From Euonymus europaeus (taxonomy: Eukaryota; Streptophyta; Magnoliopsida; Celastrales; Celastraceae): a stretch of 64,000 nt of DNA. The position numbers were made by a program, and so were the translations under genes. Below, piece by piece: positions 38,501 through 52,014 of this stretch (position 1 is its first letter; each line of letters opens with the position of its first letter). The notes beneath the pieces were generated by a model, which was not told the DNA's origin, ran no database searches, and saw only the letters and a list, made by a program, of their open reading frames with translations. Location: contig OY756967.1 in the NCBI GenBank assembly GCA_963580455.1, forward strand, positions 1,076,501 to 1,140,500, in the 5' to 3' direction.

Positions 38501-41500
38501 GAAACGAGACAAACTAGCCACGAGTTCTGAAATCAAAATCCGAAAACACAGGATTGTAGAGCTCAAAAAGTAGTGTGAAATCAAGCTAAAAATCACCGAA
38601 TTCAGAACTCGGAGTCAACGGATATTCATAAAACCGTTTACGTAAAGAAACCACATTTCGCGGCTAACTAGGTGAAACGAGACCAACTAGCCACGAGTTC
38701 TGAAATCAAAATCCGAAAACACAGGATTGTAGTGCTCAAAAAGTAGTGTGAAATCAAGCTAAAAATCACCGAATTCAGAACTCGGAGTCAACGGATATTC
38801 ATAAAACCGTTTACGTAAAGAAACCAGATTTCGCGGCTAACTAGGTGAAACGAGACCAACTAGCCACGAGTTCTGAAATCAAAATCCGAAAACACAGGAT
38901 TGTAGAGCTCAAAAAGTAGTGTGAAATCAAGCTAAAAATCACCGAATTCAGAACTCGGAGTCAACGGATATTCATAAAACCGTTTACGTAAAGAAACCAG
39001 ATTTCGCGGCTAACTAGGTGAAACGAGACCAACTAGCCACGAGTTCTGAAATCAAAATCCGAAATTCCAGGATTGTAGAGCTCAAAAAGTAGTGTGAAAT
39101 CAAGCTAAAAATCACCGAATTCAGAACTCGGAGTCAACAGATATTCATAAAACTGTTTACGTAAAGAAACCACATTTCGCGGCTAACTAGGTGAAACGAG
39201 ACAAACTAGCCACGAGTTCTGAAATCAAAATCCGAAAACACAGGATTGTAGAGCTCAAAAAGTAGTGTGAAATCAAGCTAAAAATCACCGAATTCAGAAC
39301 TCGGAGTCAACGGATATTCATAAAACCGTTTACGTAAAGAAACCACATTTCGCGGCTAACTAGGTGAAACGAGACCAACTAGCCACGAGTTCTGAAATCA
39401 AAATCCGAAAACACAGGATTGTAGTGCTCAAAAAGTAGTGTGAAATCAAGCTAAAAATCACCGAATTCAGAACTCGGAGTCAACGGATATTCATAAAACC
39501 GTTTACGTAAAGAAACCAGATTTCGCGGCTAACTAGGTGAAACGAGACCAACTAGCCACGAGTTCTGAAATCAAAATCCGAAATTCCAGGATTGTAGAGC
39601 TCAAAAAGTAGTGTGAAATCAAGCTAAAAATCACCGAATTCAGAACTCGGAGTCAACAGATATTCATAAAATTGTTTACGTAAAGAAACTACATTTCGCG
39701 GCTAACTAGGTGAAACGAGACCAACTAGCCACGAGTTCTGTAATCAAAATCCGAAACGCCCGGATCGTAGAGCTCAAAAAGTAGTGTGAAATCAAGCTAA
39801 AAATCACCGAATTCAGAACTCGGAGTCAACGGATATTCATAAAACCGTTTACGTAAAGAAACCACATTTCGCGGCTAACTAGGTGAAATGAGACCAACTA
39901 GCCACGAGTTATGAAATCAAAATCCGAAAACACAGGATTGTAGAGCTCGAAAAGTAGTGTGAAATCAAGCTAAAAATCACCGAATTCAGAACTCGGAGTC
40001 AACGGATATTCATAAAACCGTTTACGTAAAGAAACCAGATTTCGCGGCTAACTAGGTGAAACGAGACCAACTAGCCACGAGTTCTGAAATCAAAATCCGA
40101 AATTCCAGGATTGTAGAGCTCAAAAAGTAGTGTGAAATCAAGCTAAAAATCACCGAATTCAGAACTCGGAGTCAACAGATATTCATAAAACTGTTTACGT
40201 AAAGAAACCACATTTCGCGGCTAACTAGGTGAAACGAGACAAACTAGCCACGAGTTCTGAAATCAAAATCCGAAAACACAGGATTGTAGAGCTCAAAAAG
40301 TATTGTGAAATCAAGCTAAAAATCACCGAATTCAGAACTCGGAGTCAACGGATATTCATAAAACCGTTTACGTAAAGAAACCAAATTTCGCGGCTAACTA
40401 GGTGAAACGAGACCAACTAGCCACGAGTTCTGAAATCAAAATCCGAAAACACAGGATTGTAGTGCTCAAAAAGTAGTGTGAAATCAAGCTAAAAATCACC
40501 GAATTCAGAACTCGGAGTCAACGGATATTCATAAAACCGTTTACGTAAAGAAACCAGATTTCGCGGCTAACTAGGTGAAACGAGACCAACTAGCCACGAG
40601 TTCTGAAATCAAAATCCGAAAACACAGGATTGTAGAGCTCAAAAAGTAGTGTGAAATCAAGCTAAAAATCACCGAATTCAGAACTCGGAGTCAACGGATA
40701 TTCATAAAACCGTTTACGTAAAGAAACCAGATTTCGCGGCTAACTAGGTGAAACGAGACCAACTAGCCACGAGTTCTGAAATCAAAATCCGAAATTCCAG
40801 GATTGTAGAGCTCAAAAAGTAGTGTGAAATCAAGCTAAAAATCACCGAATTCAGAACTCGGAGTCAACAGATATTCATAAAACTGTTTACGTAAAGAAAC
40901 CACATTTCGCGGCTAACTAGGTGAAACGAGACAAACTAGCCACGAGTTCTGAAATCAAAATCCGAAAACACAGGATTGTAGAGCTCAAAAATTAGTGTGA
41001 AATCAAGCTAAAAATCACCGAATTCAGAACTCGGAGTCAACGGATATTCATAAAACCGTTTACGTAAAGAAACCACATTTCGCGGCTAACTAGGTGAAAC
41101 GAGACCAACTAGCCACGAGTTCTGAAATCAAAATCCGAAAACACAGGATTGTAGTGCTCAAAAAGTAGTGTGAAATCAAGCTAAAAATCACCGAATTCAG
41201 AACTCGGAGTCAACGGATATTCATAAAACCGTTTACGTAAAGAAACCAGATTTCGCGGCTAACTAGGTGAAACGAGACCAACTAGCCACGAGTTCTGAAA
41301 TCAAAATCCGAAATTCCAGGATTGTAGAGCTCAAAAAGTAGTGTGAAATCAAGCTAAAAATCACCGAATTCAGAACTCGGAGTCAACAGATATTCATAAA
41401 ATTGTTTACGTAAAGAAACTACATTTCGCGGCTAACTAGGTGAAACGAGACCAACTAGCCACGAGTTCTGTAATCAAAATCCGAAACGCCCGGATCGTAG

Positions 41501-42247
41501 AGCTCAAAAAGTAGTGTGAAATCAAGCTAAAAATCACCGAATTCAGAACTCGGAGTCAACGGATATTCATAAAACCGTTTACGTAAAGAAACCACATTCC
41601 GCGGCTAACTAGGTGAAATGAGACCAACTAGCCACGAGTTATGAAATCAAAATCCGAAAACACAGGATTGTAGAGCTCGAAAAGTAGTGTGAAATCAAGC
41701 TAAAAATCACCGAATTCAGAACTCGGAGTCAACGGATATTCATAAAACCGTTTACGTAAAGAAACCAGATTTCGCGGCTAACTAGGTGAAACGAGACCAA
41801 CTAGCCACGAGTTCTGAAATCAAAATCCGAAATTCCAGGATTGTAGAGCTCAAAAAGTAGTGTGAAATCAAGCTAAAAATCACCGAATTCAGAACTCGGA
41901 GTCAACAGATATTCATAAAACTGTTTACGTAAAGAAACCACATTTCGCGGCTAACTAGGTGAAACGAGACAAACTAGCCACGAGTTCTGAAATCAAAATC
42001 CGAAAACACAGGATTGTAGAGCTCAAAAAGTAGTGTGAAATCAAGCTAAAAATCACCGAATTCAGAACTCGGAGTCAACGGATATTCATAAAACCGTTTA
42101 CGTAAAGAAACCAGATTTCGCGGCTAACTAGGTGAAACGAGACCAACTAGCCACGAGTTCTGAAATCAAAATCCGAAACACCCGGATTGTAGAGCTCGAA
42201 AAGTAGAGTGAAATCAAGCTAAAAATCACCGAATTCAGAACTCGGAG
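35501..42247 (+). repeat. 39-monomer duplication, copy 2 (6747 bp)
   Basis: A tandem copy of the preceding block. Markers tcaatgg 29792/36539, gaagctataaatc 30105/36852, aatgcgaaatgcc 30408/37155, ctcaaaatcacc 30801/37548, ctgtaatc 31261/38008 and acacccgg 35431/42178 all lie 6747 bp apart. One monomer (about 29430-29600 in copy 1) is missing here, which turns the 7-monomer spacing into 6 (35501 to 36539). At about 34.55-34.73 kb copy 1 has a gagttatg unit where copy 2 has a ctgtaatc unit (41468). Confidence 0.85.
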
Positions 42248-45200
42248 TCAATGGATATTCATAAAACTGTTTACGTAAAGAAACCATATTTCGCGGCTAA
42301 CTAGGTGAAACGAGACCAACTAGCCACGAGTTCTGAAATCAAAATCCGAAACGCCAGGATCGTAGAGCTCGAAAAGTAGTGTGAAATCAAGCTAAAAATC
42401 AACGAATTCAAAACTCGGAGTCAAAGGATATTCATAAAACCGTTTACGTAAAGAAACCACATTTCGCGGCTAACTAGGTGAAACGAGACCAACTAGCCAC
42501 GAGTTCTGAAATCAAAATCCAAAAACACAGGATTGTAGAGCTCGAAAAGTAGTGTGAAATCAAGCTAAAAATCACCGAATTCAGAACTCGGAGTCAACGG
42601 ATATTCATAAAACCGTTTACGTAAAGAAACCACATTTCGCGGTTAACTAGGTGAAACGAGACCAACTAGCCACGAGTTCTGAAATCAAAATGCGAAATGC
42701 CAGGATTGTAGAGCTCAAAAAGTAGTGTGAAATCAAGCTAAAAATCACCGAATTCAGAACTCGGAGTCAACGGATATTCATAAAACTGTTTACGTAAAGA
42801 AACCACATTTCGCGGCTAACTAGGTGAAACGAGACCAACTAGCCACGAGTTAAGAAATCAAAATCCGAAAACACAGGATGGTAGAGCTCAAAAATTAGTG
42901 TGAAATCAAGCTAAAAATCACCGAATTCAGAACTCGGAGTCAACGGATATTCATAAAACCGTTTACGTAAAGAAACCACATTTCGCGGCTAACTAGGTGA
43001 AACGAGACCAACTAGCCACGAGTTCTGAAATCAAAATCCGAAAACACAGGATTGTAGAGCTCAAAAAGTAGTGTGAAATCAAGCTCAAAATCACCGAATT
43101 CAGAACTCGGAGTCAACGGATATTCATAAAACTGTTTACGTAAAGAAACTACATTTCGCGGCTAACTAGGTGAAACGAGACCAACTAGCCACGAGTTCTG
43201 TAATCAAAATCCGAAACGCCCGGATCGTAGAGCTCGAAAAGTATTGTGAAATCAAGCTAAAAATCACCGAATTCAGAACTCGGAGTCAACGGATATTCAT
43301 AAAACCGTTTACGTAAAGAAACCACATTTCGCGGCTAACTAGGTGAAATGAGACCAACTAGCCACGAGTTATGAAATCAAAATCCGAAAACACAGGATTG
43401 TAGAGCTCGAAAATTAGTGTGAAATCAAGCTAAAAATCACCGAATTCAGAACTCGGAGTCAACGGATATTCATAAAACCGTTTACGTAAAGAAACCACAT
43501 TTCGCGGCTAACTAGGTGAAACGAGACCAACTAGCCACGAGTTCTGAAATCAAAATCCGAAATTCCAGGATTGTAGAGCTCAAAAAGTAGTGTGAAATCA
43601 AGCTAAAAATCACCGAATTCAGAACTCGGAGTCAACGGATATTCATAAAACTGTTTACGTAAAGAAACCACATTTCGCGGCTAACTAGGTGAAACGAGAC
43701 AAACTAGCCACGAGTTCAGATATCAAAATCCGAAAACCCAGGATTGTAGAGCTCAAAAAGTAGTGTGAAATCAAGCTAAAAATCACCGAATTCAGAACTC
43801 GGAGTCAACGGATATTCATAAAACCGTTTACGTAAAGAAACCACATTTCGCGGCTAACTAGGTGAAACGAGACCAACTAGCCACGAGTTCTGAAATCAAA
43901 ATCCGAAAACACAGGATTGTAGAGCTCAAAAAGTAGTGTGAAATCAAAATAAAAATCACCGAATTCAGAACTCGGAGTCAACGGATATTCATAAAACCGT
44001 TTACGTAAAGAAACCACATTTCGCGGCTAACTAGGTGAAACGAGACCAACTAGCCACGAGTTTTGAAATCAAAATCCGAAACGCCGGGATCGTAGAGCTC
44101 GAAAAGTAGTGTGAAATCAAGCTAAAAATCACTGAATTCAGAACTCGGAGTCAACGGATATTCATAAAACCGTTTGGGTAAAGAAACCACATTTCGCGGC
44201 TAACTAGGTGAAACGAGACCTACTAGCCACGAGTTCTGAAATCAAAATCCGAAACACCAGGATTGTAGAGCTCGAAAAGTTGTGTGAAATCAAGCCAAAA
44301 ATCACCGAATTCAGAACTCGGAGTCAATGGATATTCATAAAACTGTTTACGTAAAGAAACCATATTTCGCGGCTAACTAGGTGAAACGAGACCAACTAGC
44401 CACGAGTTCTGAAATCAAAATCCGAAACGCCAGGATCGTAGAGCTCGAAAAGTAGTGTGAAATCAAGCTAAAAATCACCGAATTCAAAACTCGGAGTCAA
44501 AGGATATTCATAAAACCGTTTACGTAAAGAAACCACATTTCGCGGCTAACTAGGTGAAACGAGACCAACTAGCCACGAGTTCTGAAATCAAAATCCGAAA
44601 ACACAGGATTGTAGAGCTCAAAAAGTAGTGTGAAATCAAGCTAAAAATCACCGAATTCAGAACTCGGAGTCAACGGATATTCATAAAACCGTTTAGGTAA
44701 AGAAATCACATTTCGCGGCTAACTAGGTGAAACGAGACCTACTAGCCATGAGTTCTGAAATTACAATCCGAAAACACAGGATTGTAGAGCTCGAAAAGTA
44801 GTGTGAAATCAAGCTAAAAATCACCGAATTCAGAACTCGGAGTCAACGGATATTCATAAAACCGTTTAAGTAAAGAAACCACATTTCGCGGCTAACTAGG
44901 TGAAACGAGACCAACTAGCCACGAGTTCTGAAATCAAAATCCGAAATGCCAGGATTGTAGAGCTCAAAAAGTAGTGTGAAATCAAGCTAAAAATCACCGA
45001 ATTCAGAACTCGGAGTCAACGGATATTCATAAAACTGTTTACGTAAAGAAACCACATTTCGCGGCTAACTAGGTGAAACGAGACCAACTAGCCACGAGTT
45101 CAGAAATCAAAATCCGAAAACACAGGATGGTAGAGCTCAAAAAGTAGTGTGAAATCAAGCTAAAAATCACCGAATTCAGAACTCGGAGTCAACGGATATT

Positions 45201-46728
45201 CATAAAACCGTTTACGTAAAGAAACTACATTTCGCGGCCAACTAGGTGAAACGAGACCAACTAGCCACGAGTTCTGAAATCAAAATCCGAAAACACAGGA
45301 TTGTAGAGCTCGAAAAGTAGTGTGAAATCAAGCTAAAAATCACCGAATTCAGAACTCGGAGTCAACGGATATTCATAAAACCGTTTACGTAAAGAAACCA
45401 GATTTCGCGGCTAACTATGTGAAACGAGACCAACTAGCCACGAGTTCTGAAATCAAAATCCGAAATGCCAGGATTGTAGAGCTCAAAAAGTAGTGTGAAA
45501 TCAATCTAAAAATCACCGAATTCAGAACTCGGAGTCAACGGATATTCATAAAACTGTTTTCGTAAAGAAACCACATTTCGCGGCTAACTAGGTGAAACGA
45601 GACCAACTAGCCACGAGTTCTGAAATCAAAATCCGAAAACACAGGATTGTAGAGCTCAAAACGTAGTGTGAAATCAAGCTAAAAATCACCGAATTCAGAA
45701 CTCGGAGTCAATGGATATTCATAAAACCGTTTACGTAAAGAAACCACTTTTCGCGGCTAACTAGGTGAAACGAGACCAACTAGCCACGAGTTCTGAAATC
45801 AAAATCCGAAAACACAGGATTGTAGAGCTCAAAAAGTAGTGTGAAATCAAGCTAAAAATCACCGAATTCAGAACTCGGAGGCAACGGATATTCATAAAAC
45901 TGTTTACGTAAAGAAACCACATTTCGCGGCTAACTAGGTGAAACGAGACCAACTAGCCACGAGTTCAGAAATCAAAATCCGAAAACACAGGATGGTAGAG
46001 CTCAAAAATTAGTGTGAAATCAAGCTAAAAATCACCGAATTCAGAACTCGGAGTCAACGGATATTCATAAAACCGTTTACGTAAAGACACCACATTTTGC
46101 AGCTAACTAGGTGAAACGAGACCAACTAGCCACGAGTTCTGAAATCAAAATCCGAAAACACAGGATTGTAGAGCTCAAAAAGTAGTGTGAAATCAAGCTC
46201 AAAATCACCGAATTCAGAACTCGGAGTCAACGGATATTCATAAAACCGTTTACGTAAAGAAACTACATTTCGCGGCTAACTAGGTGAAACGAGACCAACT
46301 AGCCACGAGTTCTGTAATCAAAATCCGAAACGCCGGGATCGTAGAGCTCGAAAAGTAGTGTGAAATCAAGCTAAAAATCACCGAATTCAGAACTCGGAGT
46401 CAACGGATATTCATAAAACCGTTTACGTAAAGAAACCACATTTCGCGGCTAACTAGGTGAAACGAGACCTACTAGCCACGAGTTTTGAAATCAAAATCCG
46501 AAACACCAGTATTGTAGAGCTCGAAAAGTAATGTGAAATCAAGCTAAAAATCACCGAATTCAGAACTCGGAGTCAATGGATATTCATAAAACCGTTTACG
46601 TATAGAAACCATATTTCGCGGCTAACTAGGTGAAACGAGACCAACTAGCCACGAGTTCTGAAATCAAAATCCGAAACGCCAGGATCGTAGAGCTCGAAAA
46701 GTAGTGTGAAATCAAGCTAAAAATCACC
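42248..46728 (+). repeat. Degraded third copy and mixed monomers
   Basis: It starts as a third copy of the 39-monomer block (tcaatgg 42248, then ttcaaaactcgg, aatgcgaaatgcc at 42691, gttaag with ggatgg, ctgtaatc 43198, gagttatg 43368) with several monomers missing. It then becomes mixed: a four-monomer core at about 44.13-44.73 kb (tttggg, tcaatgg 44324, ttcaaaactcgg, tttagg) and a 5-monomer spacing of gttcagaaat units at 45098, 45963 and 46828 (865 bp each). Confidence 0.75.
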
Positions 46729-48285
46729 GAATTCAGAACTCGGAGTCAACGGATATTCATAAAACTGTTTACGTAAAGAAACCACATTTCGCGGCTAACT
46801 AGGTGAAACGAGACCAACTAGCCACGTGTTCAGAAATAAAAATCCGAAAACACAGGATGGTAGAGCTCAAAAAGTAGTGTGAAATCAAGCTAAAAATCAC
46901 CGAATTCAGAACTCGGAGTCAGCGGATATTCATAAAACCGTTTACGTAAAGAAACCACATTTCGCGGCTAACTAGGTGAAACGAGACCAACTAGCCACGA
47001 GTTCTGAAATCAAAATCCGAAAACACAGGATTGTAGAGCTCGAAAAGTAGTGTGAAATCAAGCTAAAAATCACCGAATTCAGAACTCGGAGTCAACGGAT
47101 ATTCATAAAACCGTTTACGTAAAGAAACCACATTTCGCGGCTAACTAGGTGAAAAGAGACCAACTAGCCACGAGTTCTGAAATCAAAATCCGAAAACACA
47201 GGATTGTAGAGCTCAAAAAGTAGTGTGAAATTAAGCTAAAAATCACCGAATTCAGAACTCGGAGTCAACGGATATTCATAAAACCGTTTACGTAAAGAAA
47301 CCACATTTCGCGGCTAACTAGGTGAAACGAGACCAACTAGCCACGAGTTCTGAAATCAAAATCCCAAACGCCAGGATCGTAGAGCTCGAAAAGTAGTGTG
47401 AAATCAAGCTAAAAATCACTGAATTTAGAACTCGGAGTCAACGGATATTCATAAAACCGTTTGGGTAAAGAAACCACATTTCGCGGCTAACTCGGTGAAA
47501 CGAGACCTACTAGCCACGAGTTCTGAAATCAAAATCCGAAACACCAGGATTGTAGAGCTCGAAAAGTAGTGTGAAATCAAGCTAAAAATCACCGAATTCA
47601 GAACTCGGAGTCAATGGATATTCATAAAACTGTTTACGTAAAGAAACCATATTTCGCGGCCAACTAGGTGAAACGAGACCAACTAGCCACGATTTCTGAA
47701 ATCAAAATCCGAAAGGCCAGGATCGTAGAGCTCGAAAAGTCGTGTGAAATCAAGCTAAAAATCACCGAATTCAAAACTCGGAGTCAAAGGATATTCATAA
47801 AACCGTTTACGTAAAGAAACCACATTTCGCGGCTAACTAGGTGAAACGAGACCAACTAGCCACGAGTTCTGAAATCAAAATCCGAAAACACAGGATTGTA
47901 GAGCTCGAAAATTAGTGTGAAATCAAGCTAAAAATCACCGAATTCAGAACTCGGAGTCAACGGATATTCATAAAACCGTTTAGGTAAAGAAATCACATTT
48001 CGCGGCTAACTAGGTGAAACGAGACCTACTAGCCACGAGTTCTGAAATTAAAATCCGAAAACACAGGATTGTAGAGCTCGAAAAGTAGTGTGAAATCAAG
48101 CTAAAAATCACCGAATTCAGAACTCGGAGTCAACGGATATTCATAAAACCGTTTACGTAGAGAAGCCACATTTCGCGGCTAACTAGGTGAAACGAGACCA
48201 ACTAGCCACGAGTTCTGAAATCAAAATCCGAAATGCCAGGATCGTAGAGCTCAAAAAGTAGTGTGAAATCAAGCTAAAAATCACC
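46729..48285 (+). repeat. 9-monomer HOR, copy 1 (1557 bp)
   Basis: Exactly 9 x 173 bp. Markers are cacgtgttcagaaat (about 46824), gtcagcgg, gaaaagagacc, gaaattaagc, cactgaatttag with tttgggtaaag, ctaactcggtg, tcaatgg (47611), aaaggccagg (about 47712) with agtcgtgtg, and tttaggtaaagaaatc. All recur 1557 bp later. Confidence 0.85.
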
Positions 48286-49842
48286 GAATTCAGAACTCGG
48301 AGTCAACGGATATTCATAAAACTGTTTACGTAAAGAAACCACATTTCGCGGCTAACTAGGTGAAACGAGACCAACTAGCCACGTGTTCAGAAATAAAAAT
48401 CCGAAAACACAGGATGGTAGAGCTCAAAAAGTAGTGTGAAATCAAGCTAAAAATCACCGAATTCAGAACTCGGAGTCAGCGGATATTCATAAAACCGTTT
48501 ACGTAAAGAAACCACATTTCGCGGCTAACTAGGTGAAACGAGACCAACTAGCCACGAGTTCTGAAATCAAAATCCGAAAACACAGGATTGTAGAGCTCGA
48601 AAAGTAGTGTGAAATCAAGCTAAAAATCACCGAATTCAGAACTCGGAGTCAACGGATATTCATAAAACCGTTTACGTAAAGAAACCACATTTCGCGGCTA
48701 ACTAGGTGAAAAGAGACCAACTAGCCACGAGTTCTGAAATCAAAATCCGAAAACACAGGATTGTAGAGCTCAAAAAGTAGTGTGAAATTAAGCTAAAAAT
48801 CACCGAATTCAGAACTCGGAGTCAACGGATATTCATAAAACCGTTTACGTAAAGAAACCACATTTCGCGGCTAACTAGGTGAAACGAGACCAACTAGCCA
48901 CGAGTTCTGAAATCAAAATCCGAAACGCCAGGATCGTAGAGCTCGAAAAGTAGTGTGAAATCAAGCTAAAAATCACTGAATTTAGAACTCGGAGTCAACG
49001 GATATTCATAAAAGCGTTTGGGTAAAGAAACCACATTTCGCGGCTAACTCGGTGAAACGAGACCTACTAGCCACGAGTTCTGAAATCAAAATCCGAAACA
49101 CCAGGATTGTAGAGCTCGAAAAGTAGTGTGAAATCAAGCTAAAAATCACCGAATTCAGAACTCGGAGTCAATGGATATTCATAAAACTGTTTACGTAAAG
49201 AAACCATATTTCGCGGCCAACTAGGTGAAACGAGACCAACTAGCCACGATTTCTGAAATCAAAATCCGAAAGGCCAGGATCGTAGAGCTCGAAAAGTCGT
49301 GTGAAATCAAGCTAAAAATCACCGAATTCAAAACTCGGAGTCAAAGGATATTCATAAAACCGTTTACGTAAAGAAACCACATTTCGCGGCTAACTAGGTG
49401 AAACGAGACCAACTAGCCACGAGTTCTGAAATCAAAATCCGAAAACACAGGATTGTAGAGCTCGAAAATTAGTGTGAAATCAAGCTAAAAATCACCGAAT
49501 TCAGAACTCGGAGTCAACGGATATTCATAAAACCGTTTAGGTAAAGAAATCACATTTCGCGGCTAACTAGGTGAAACGAGACCTACTAGCCACGAGTTCT
49601 GAAATCAAAATCCGAAAACACAGGATTGTAGAGCTCGAAAAGTAGTGTGAAATCAAGCTAAAAATCACCGAATTCAGAACTCGGAGTCAACGGATATTCA
49701 TAAAACCGTTTACGTAAAGAAGGCACATTTCGCGGCTAACTAGGTGAAACGAGACCAACTAGCCACGAGTTCTGAAATCAAAATCCGAAAACACAGGATT
49801 GTAGAGCTCAAAAAGTAGTGTGAAATCAAGCTAAAAATCACC
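48286..49842 (+). repeat. 9-monomer HOR, copy 2 (1557 bp)
   Basis: A tandem copy of 46729-48285 with all its markers (tcaatgg 49168, aaggcc 49270). Private changes include aaagcgtttggg and agaaggcac; the latter two also occur in copy 3, so copy 3 derives from this one rather than from copy 1. Confidence 0.85.
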
Positions 49843-51919
49843 GAATTCAGAACTCGGAGTCAACGGATATTCATAAAACCGTTTACGTAAAGAAACCACA
49901 TTTCGCGGCTAACTAGGTGAAACGAGACCAACTAGCCACGAATTCTGAAATCAAAATCCGAAACTCCAGGATCGTAGAGCTCGAAAAGTAGTGTGAAATC
50001 AAGCAAAAAATCACTGAATTCAGAACTCGGAGTCAACGGATATTAATAAAACCGTTTGGGTAAAGAAACCACATTTCGCGGCTAACTAGGTGAAACGAGA
50101 CCTACTAGCCACGAGTTCTGAAATCAAAATCCGAAACACCAGGATTGTAGAGCTCGAAAAGTATTGTGAAATCAAGCTAAAAATCACCGAATTCAGAACT
50201 CGGAGTCAATGGATATTCATAAAACTGTTTACGTAAAGAAACCATATTTCGCGGCTAACTAGGTAAAACGAGACCAACTAGCCACGAGTTCTGAAATCAA
50301 AATCCGAAACGCCAGGATCGTAGAGCTCGAAAAGTAGTGTGAAATCAAGCTAAAAATCACCGAATTCAAAACTCGGAGTCAAAGGATATTCATAAAACCG
50401 TTTACGTAAAGAAACCACATTTCGCGGCTAACTAGGTGAAACGAGACCAACTAGCCACGAGTTCTGAAATCAAAATCCGAAAACACAGGATTGTAGAGCT
50501 CGAAAAGTAGTGTGAAATCAAGCTAAAAATCACCGAATTCAGAACTCGGAGTCAACGGATATTCATAAAACCGTTTAGGTAAAGAAATCACATTTCGCGG
50601 CTAACTAGGTGAAACGAGACCTACTAGCCACGAGTTCTGAAATCAAAATCCGAAAACACAGGATTGTAGAGCTTGAAAAGTAGTGTGAAATCAAGCTAAA
50701 AATCACCGAATTCAGAACTCGGAGTCAACGGATATTCATAAAACCGTTTACGTAAAGAAACCACATTTCGCGGCTAACTAGGTGAAACGAGACCAACTAG
50801 CCACGAGTTCTGAAATCAAAATCCGAAAACACAGGATTGTAGAGCTCAAAAAGTAGTGTGAAAACAAGCTAAAAATCACCGAATTCAGAACTCGGAGTCA
50901 ACGGATATTCATAAAACTGTTTACGTAAAGAAATCACATTTCGCGGCTAACTAGGTGAAACGAGACCAACTAGGCACGAGTTCTGAAATCAAAATCCGAA
51001 AACACAGGATGGTAGAGCTCAAAAAGTAGTGTGAAATCAAGCTAAAAATCACCGAATTCAGAACTCGGAGTCAACGGATATTCATAAAACCGTTTACGTA
51101 AAGAAACCACATTTCGCGGCTAACTAGCTGAAACGAGACCAACTAGCCACGAGTTCTGAAATCAAAATCCGAAAACACAGGATGGTAGAGCTCAAAAAGT
51201 AGTGTGAAATCAAGCTAAAAATCACCGAATTCAGAACTCGGAGTCAACGGATATTCATAAAACCGTTTACGTAAAGAAACCACATTTCGCGGCTAACTAG
51301 GTGAAACGAGACCAACCAGCCACGAGTTCTGAAATCAAAATCCGAAAACACAGGATTGTAGAGGTCAAAAAGTAGTTTGAAATCAAGCTCAAAATCACCG
51401 AATTCAGAACTCGGAGTCAACGGATATTCATAAAACCGTTTAGGTAAAGAAACCACATTTCGCGGCTAACTAGGTGAAACGAGACCTACTAGCCACGAGT
51501 TCTGAAATCAAAATCCGAAATGCTAGGATAGTAGAGTTCGAAAAAGTAGTGTGAAATCAAACTAAAAATCTCCGAATTCAGAACTCGGAGTCAACGGATA
51601 TTCATAAAACTGTTTTTGTAAAGAAACCACATTTCGCGGCTAACTAGATGAAACGAGACCTACTAGCCACGAGTTCTGAAATCGAAAACCGAAAACCCAG
51701 GATTGTAGAGCTCGAAAAGTAGTGTGAAATCAAGCTAAAAATCACCGAATTCAGAACTCGGAGTCAACGGATATTCATAAAACCGTTTACGTAAAGAAAT
51801 CACATTTCGCGGCTAACTAGGTGAAACGAGACCAACTAGCCACGAGTTTTGAAATCAAAATCCGAAAACACAGGATTGTAGAGCTCGAAAAGTAGTGTGA
51901 AATCAAGCTAAAAATCACA
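49843..51919 (+). repeat. Satellite zone with a seven-monomer set shared with 58.6-59.6 kb
   Basis: Twelve monomers plus 1 bp. Units from tcaatgg (50206) through aaatcac (50931) and ggatgg (about 51008) recur around 58688, 59414 and 59491 at an offset of 8482-8483 bp (49 monomers plus small indels). Near 51521 the first tgctaggatag unit with gaaaaagtag appears, followed by a tttttgtaaag unit and an atcgaaaacc change. Confidence 0.7.
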
Positions 51920-51958
51920 GAATTCAGAACTCGGAGTCAACGGATATTCATAAAACCG

Positions 51959-51968
51959 TTTACGTAAA
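51959..51968. other. 10-bp perfect palindrome TTTACGTAAA
   Basis: A perfect palindrome with an ACGT core lies at monomer positions 40-49 of most units. ACGT cores are the recognition centre of plant bZIP factors, but hundreds of tandem copies in a satellite make a promoter role unlikely. Specific HOR positions carry broken forms: tttaggtaaa, tttgggtaaa, tttacataaa and tttttgtaaa. Confidence 0.8.
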
Positions 51969-51983
51969 GAAACCACATTTCGC

Positions 51984-52014
51984 GGCTAACTAGGTGAAAC
52001 GAGACCAACTAGCC
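51984..52014 (+). other. Imperfect hairpin inside the monomer
   Basis: GGCTA (monomer 65-69) pairs with TAGCC (91-95), and GGT (74-76) with ACC (85-87). This leaves a small internal bulge and the loop gaaacgag. The hairpin sits just inside the right arm of the larger dyad, so the two could nest. The stem is short and I have not computed its stability. Confidence 0.5.

Noticed and set aside
45761..45952. 63-codon open frame on the minus strand
   Set aside because: It is the satellite read backwards. Because 173 is not a multiple of 3, the frame shifts at each monomer and stops follow soon; this frame is open only through a few local substitutions. No domain and no coding signal.
46823..46828. 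G-box CACGTG (also at 48380-48385)
   Set aside because: It arises from one A-to-T change in a duplicated monomer variant. A chance motif with no gene nearby.
51244..51456. 70-codon open frame on the minus strand
   Set aside because: Same satellite-derived peptide pattern as the other two frames, opened by chance variants. No gene context.
51979..51996. CENP-B box-like sequence at TTTCGCGGCTAA
   Set aside because: It has TTCG, but the required A and the CGGG block do not follow at the right distance, and the reverse strand does not fit either.
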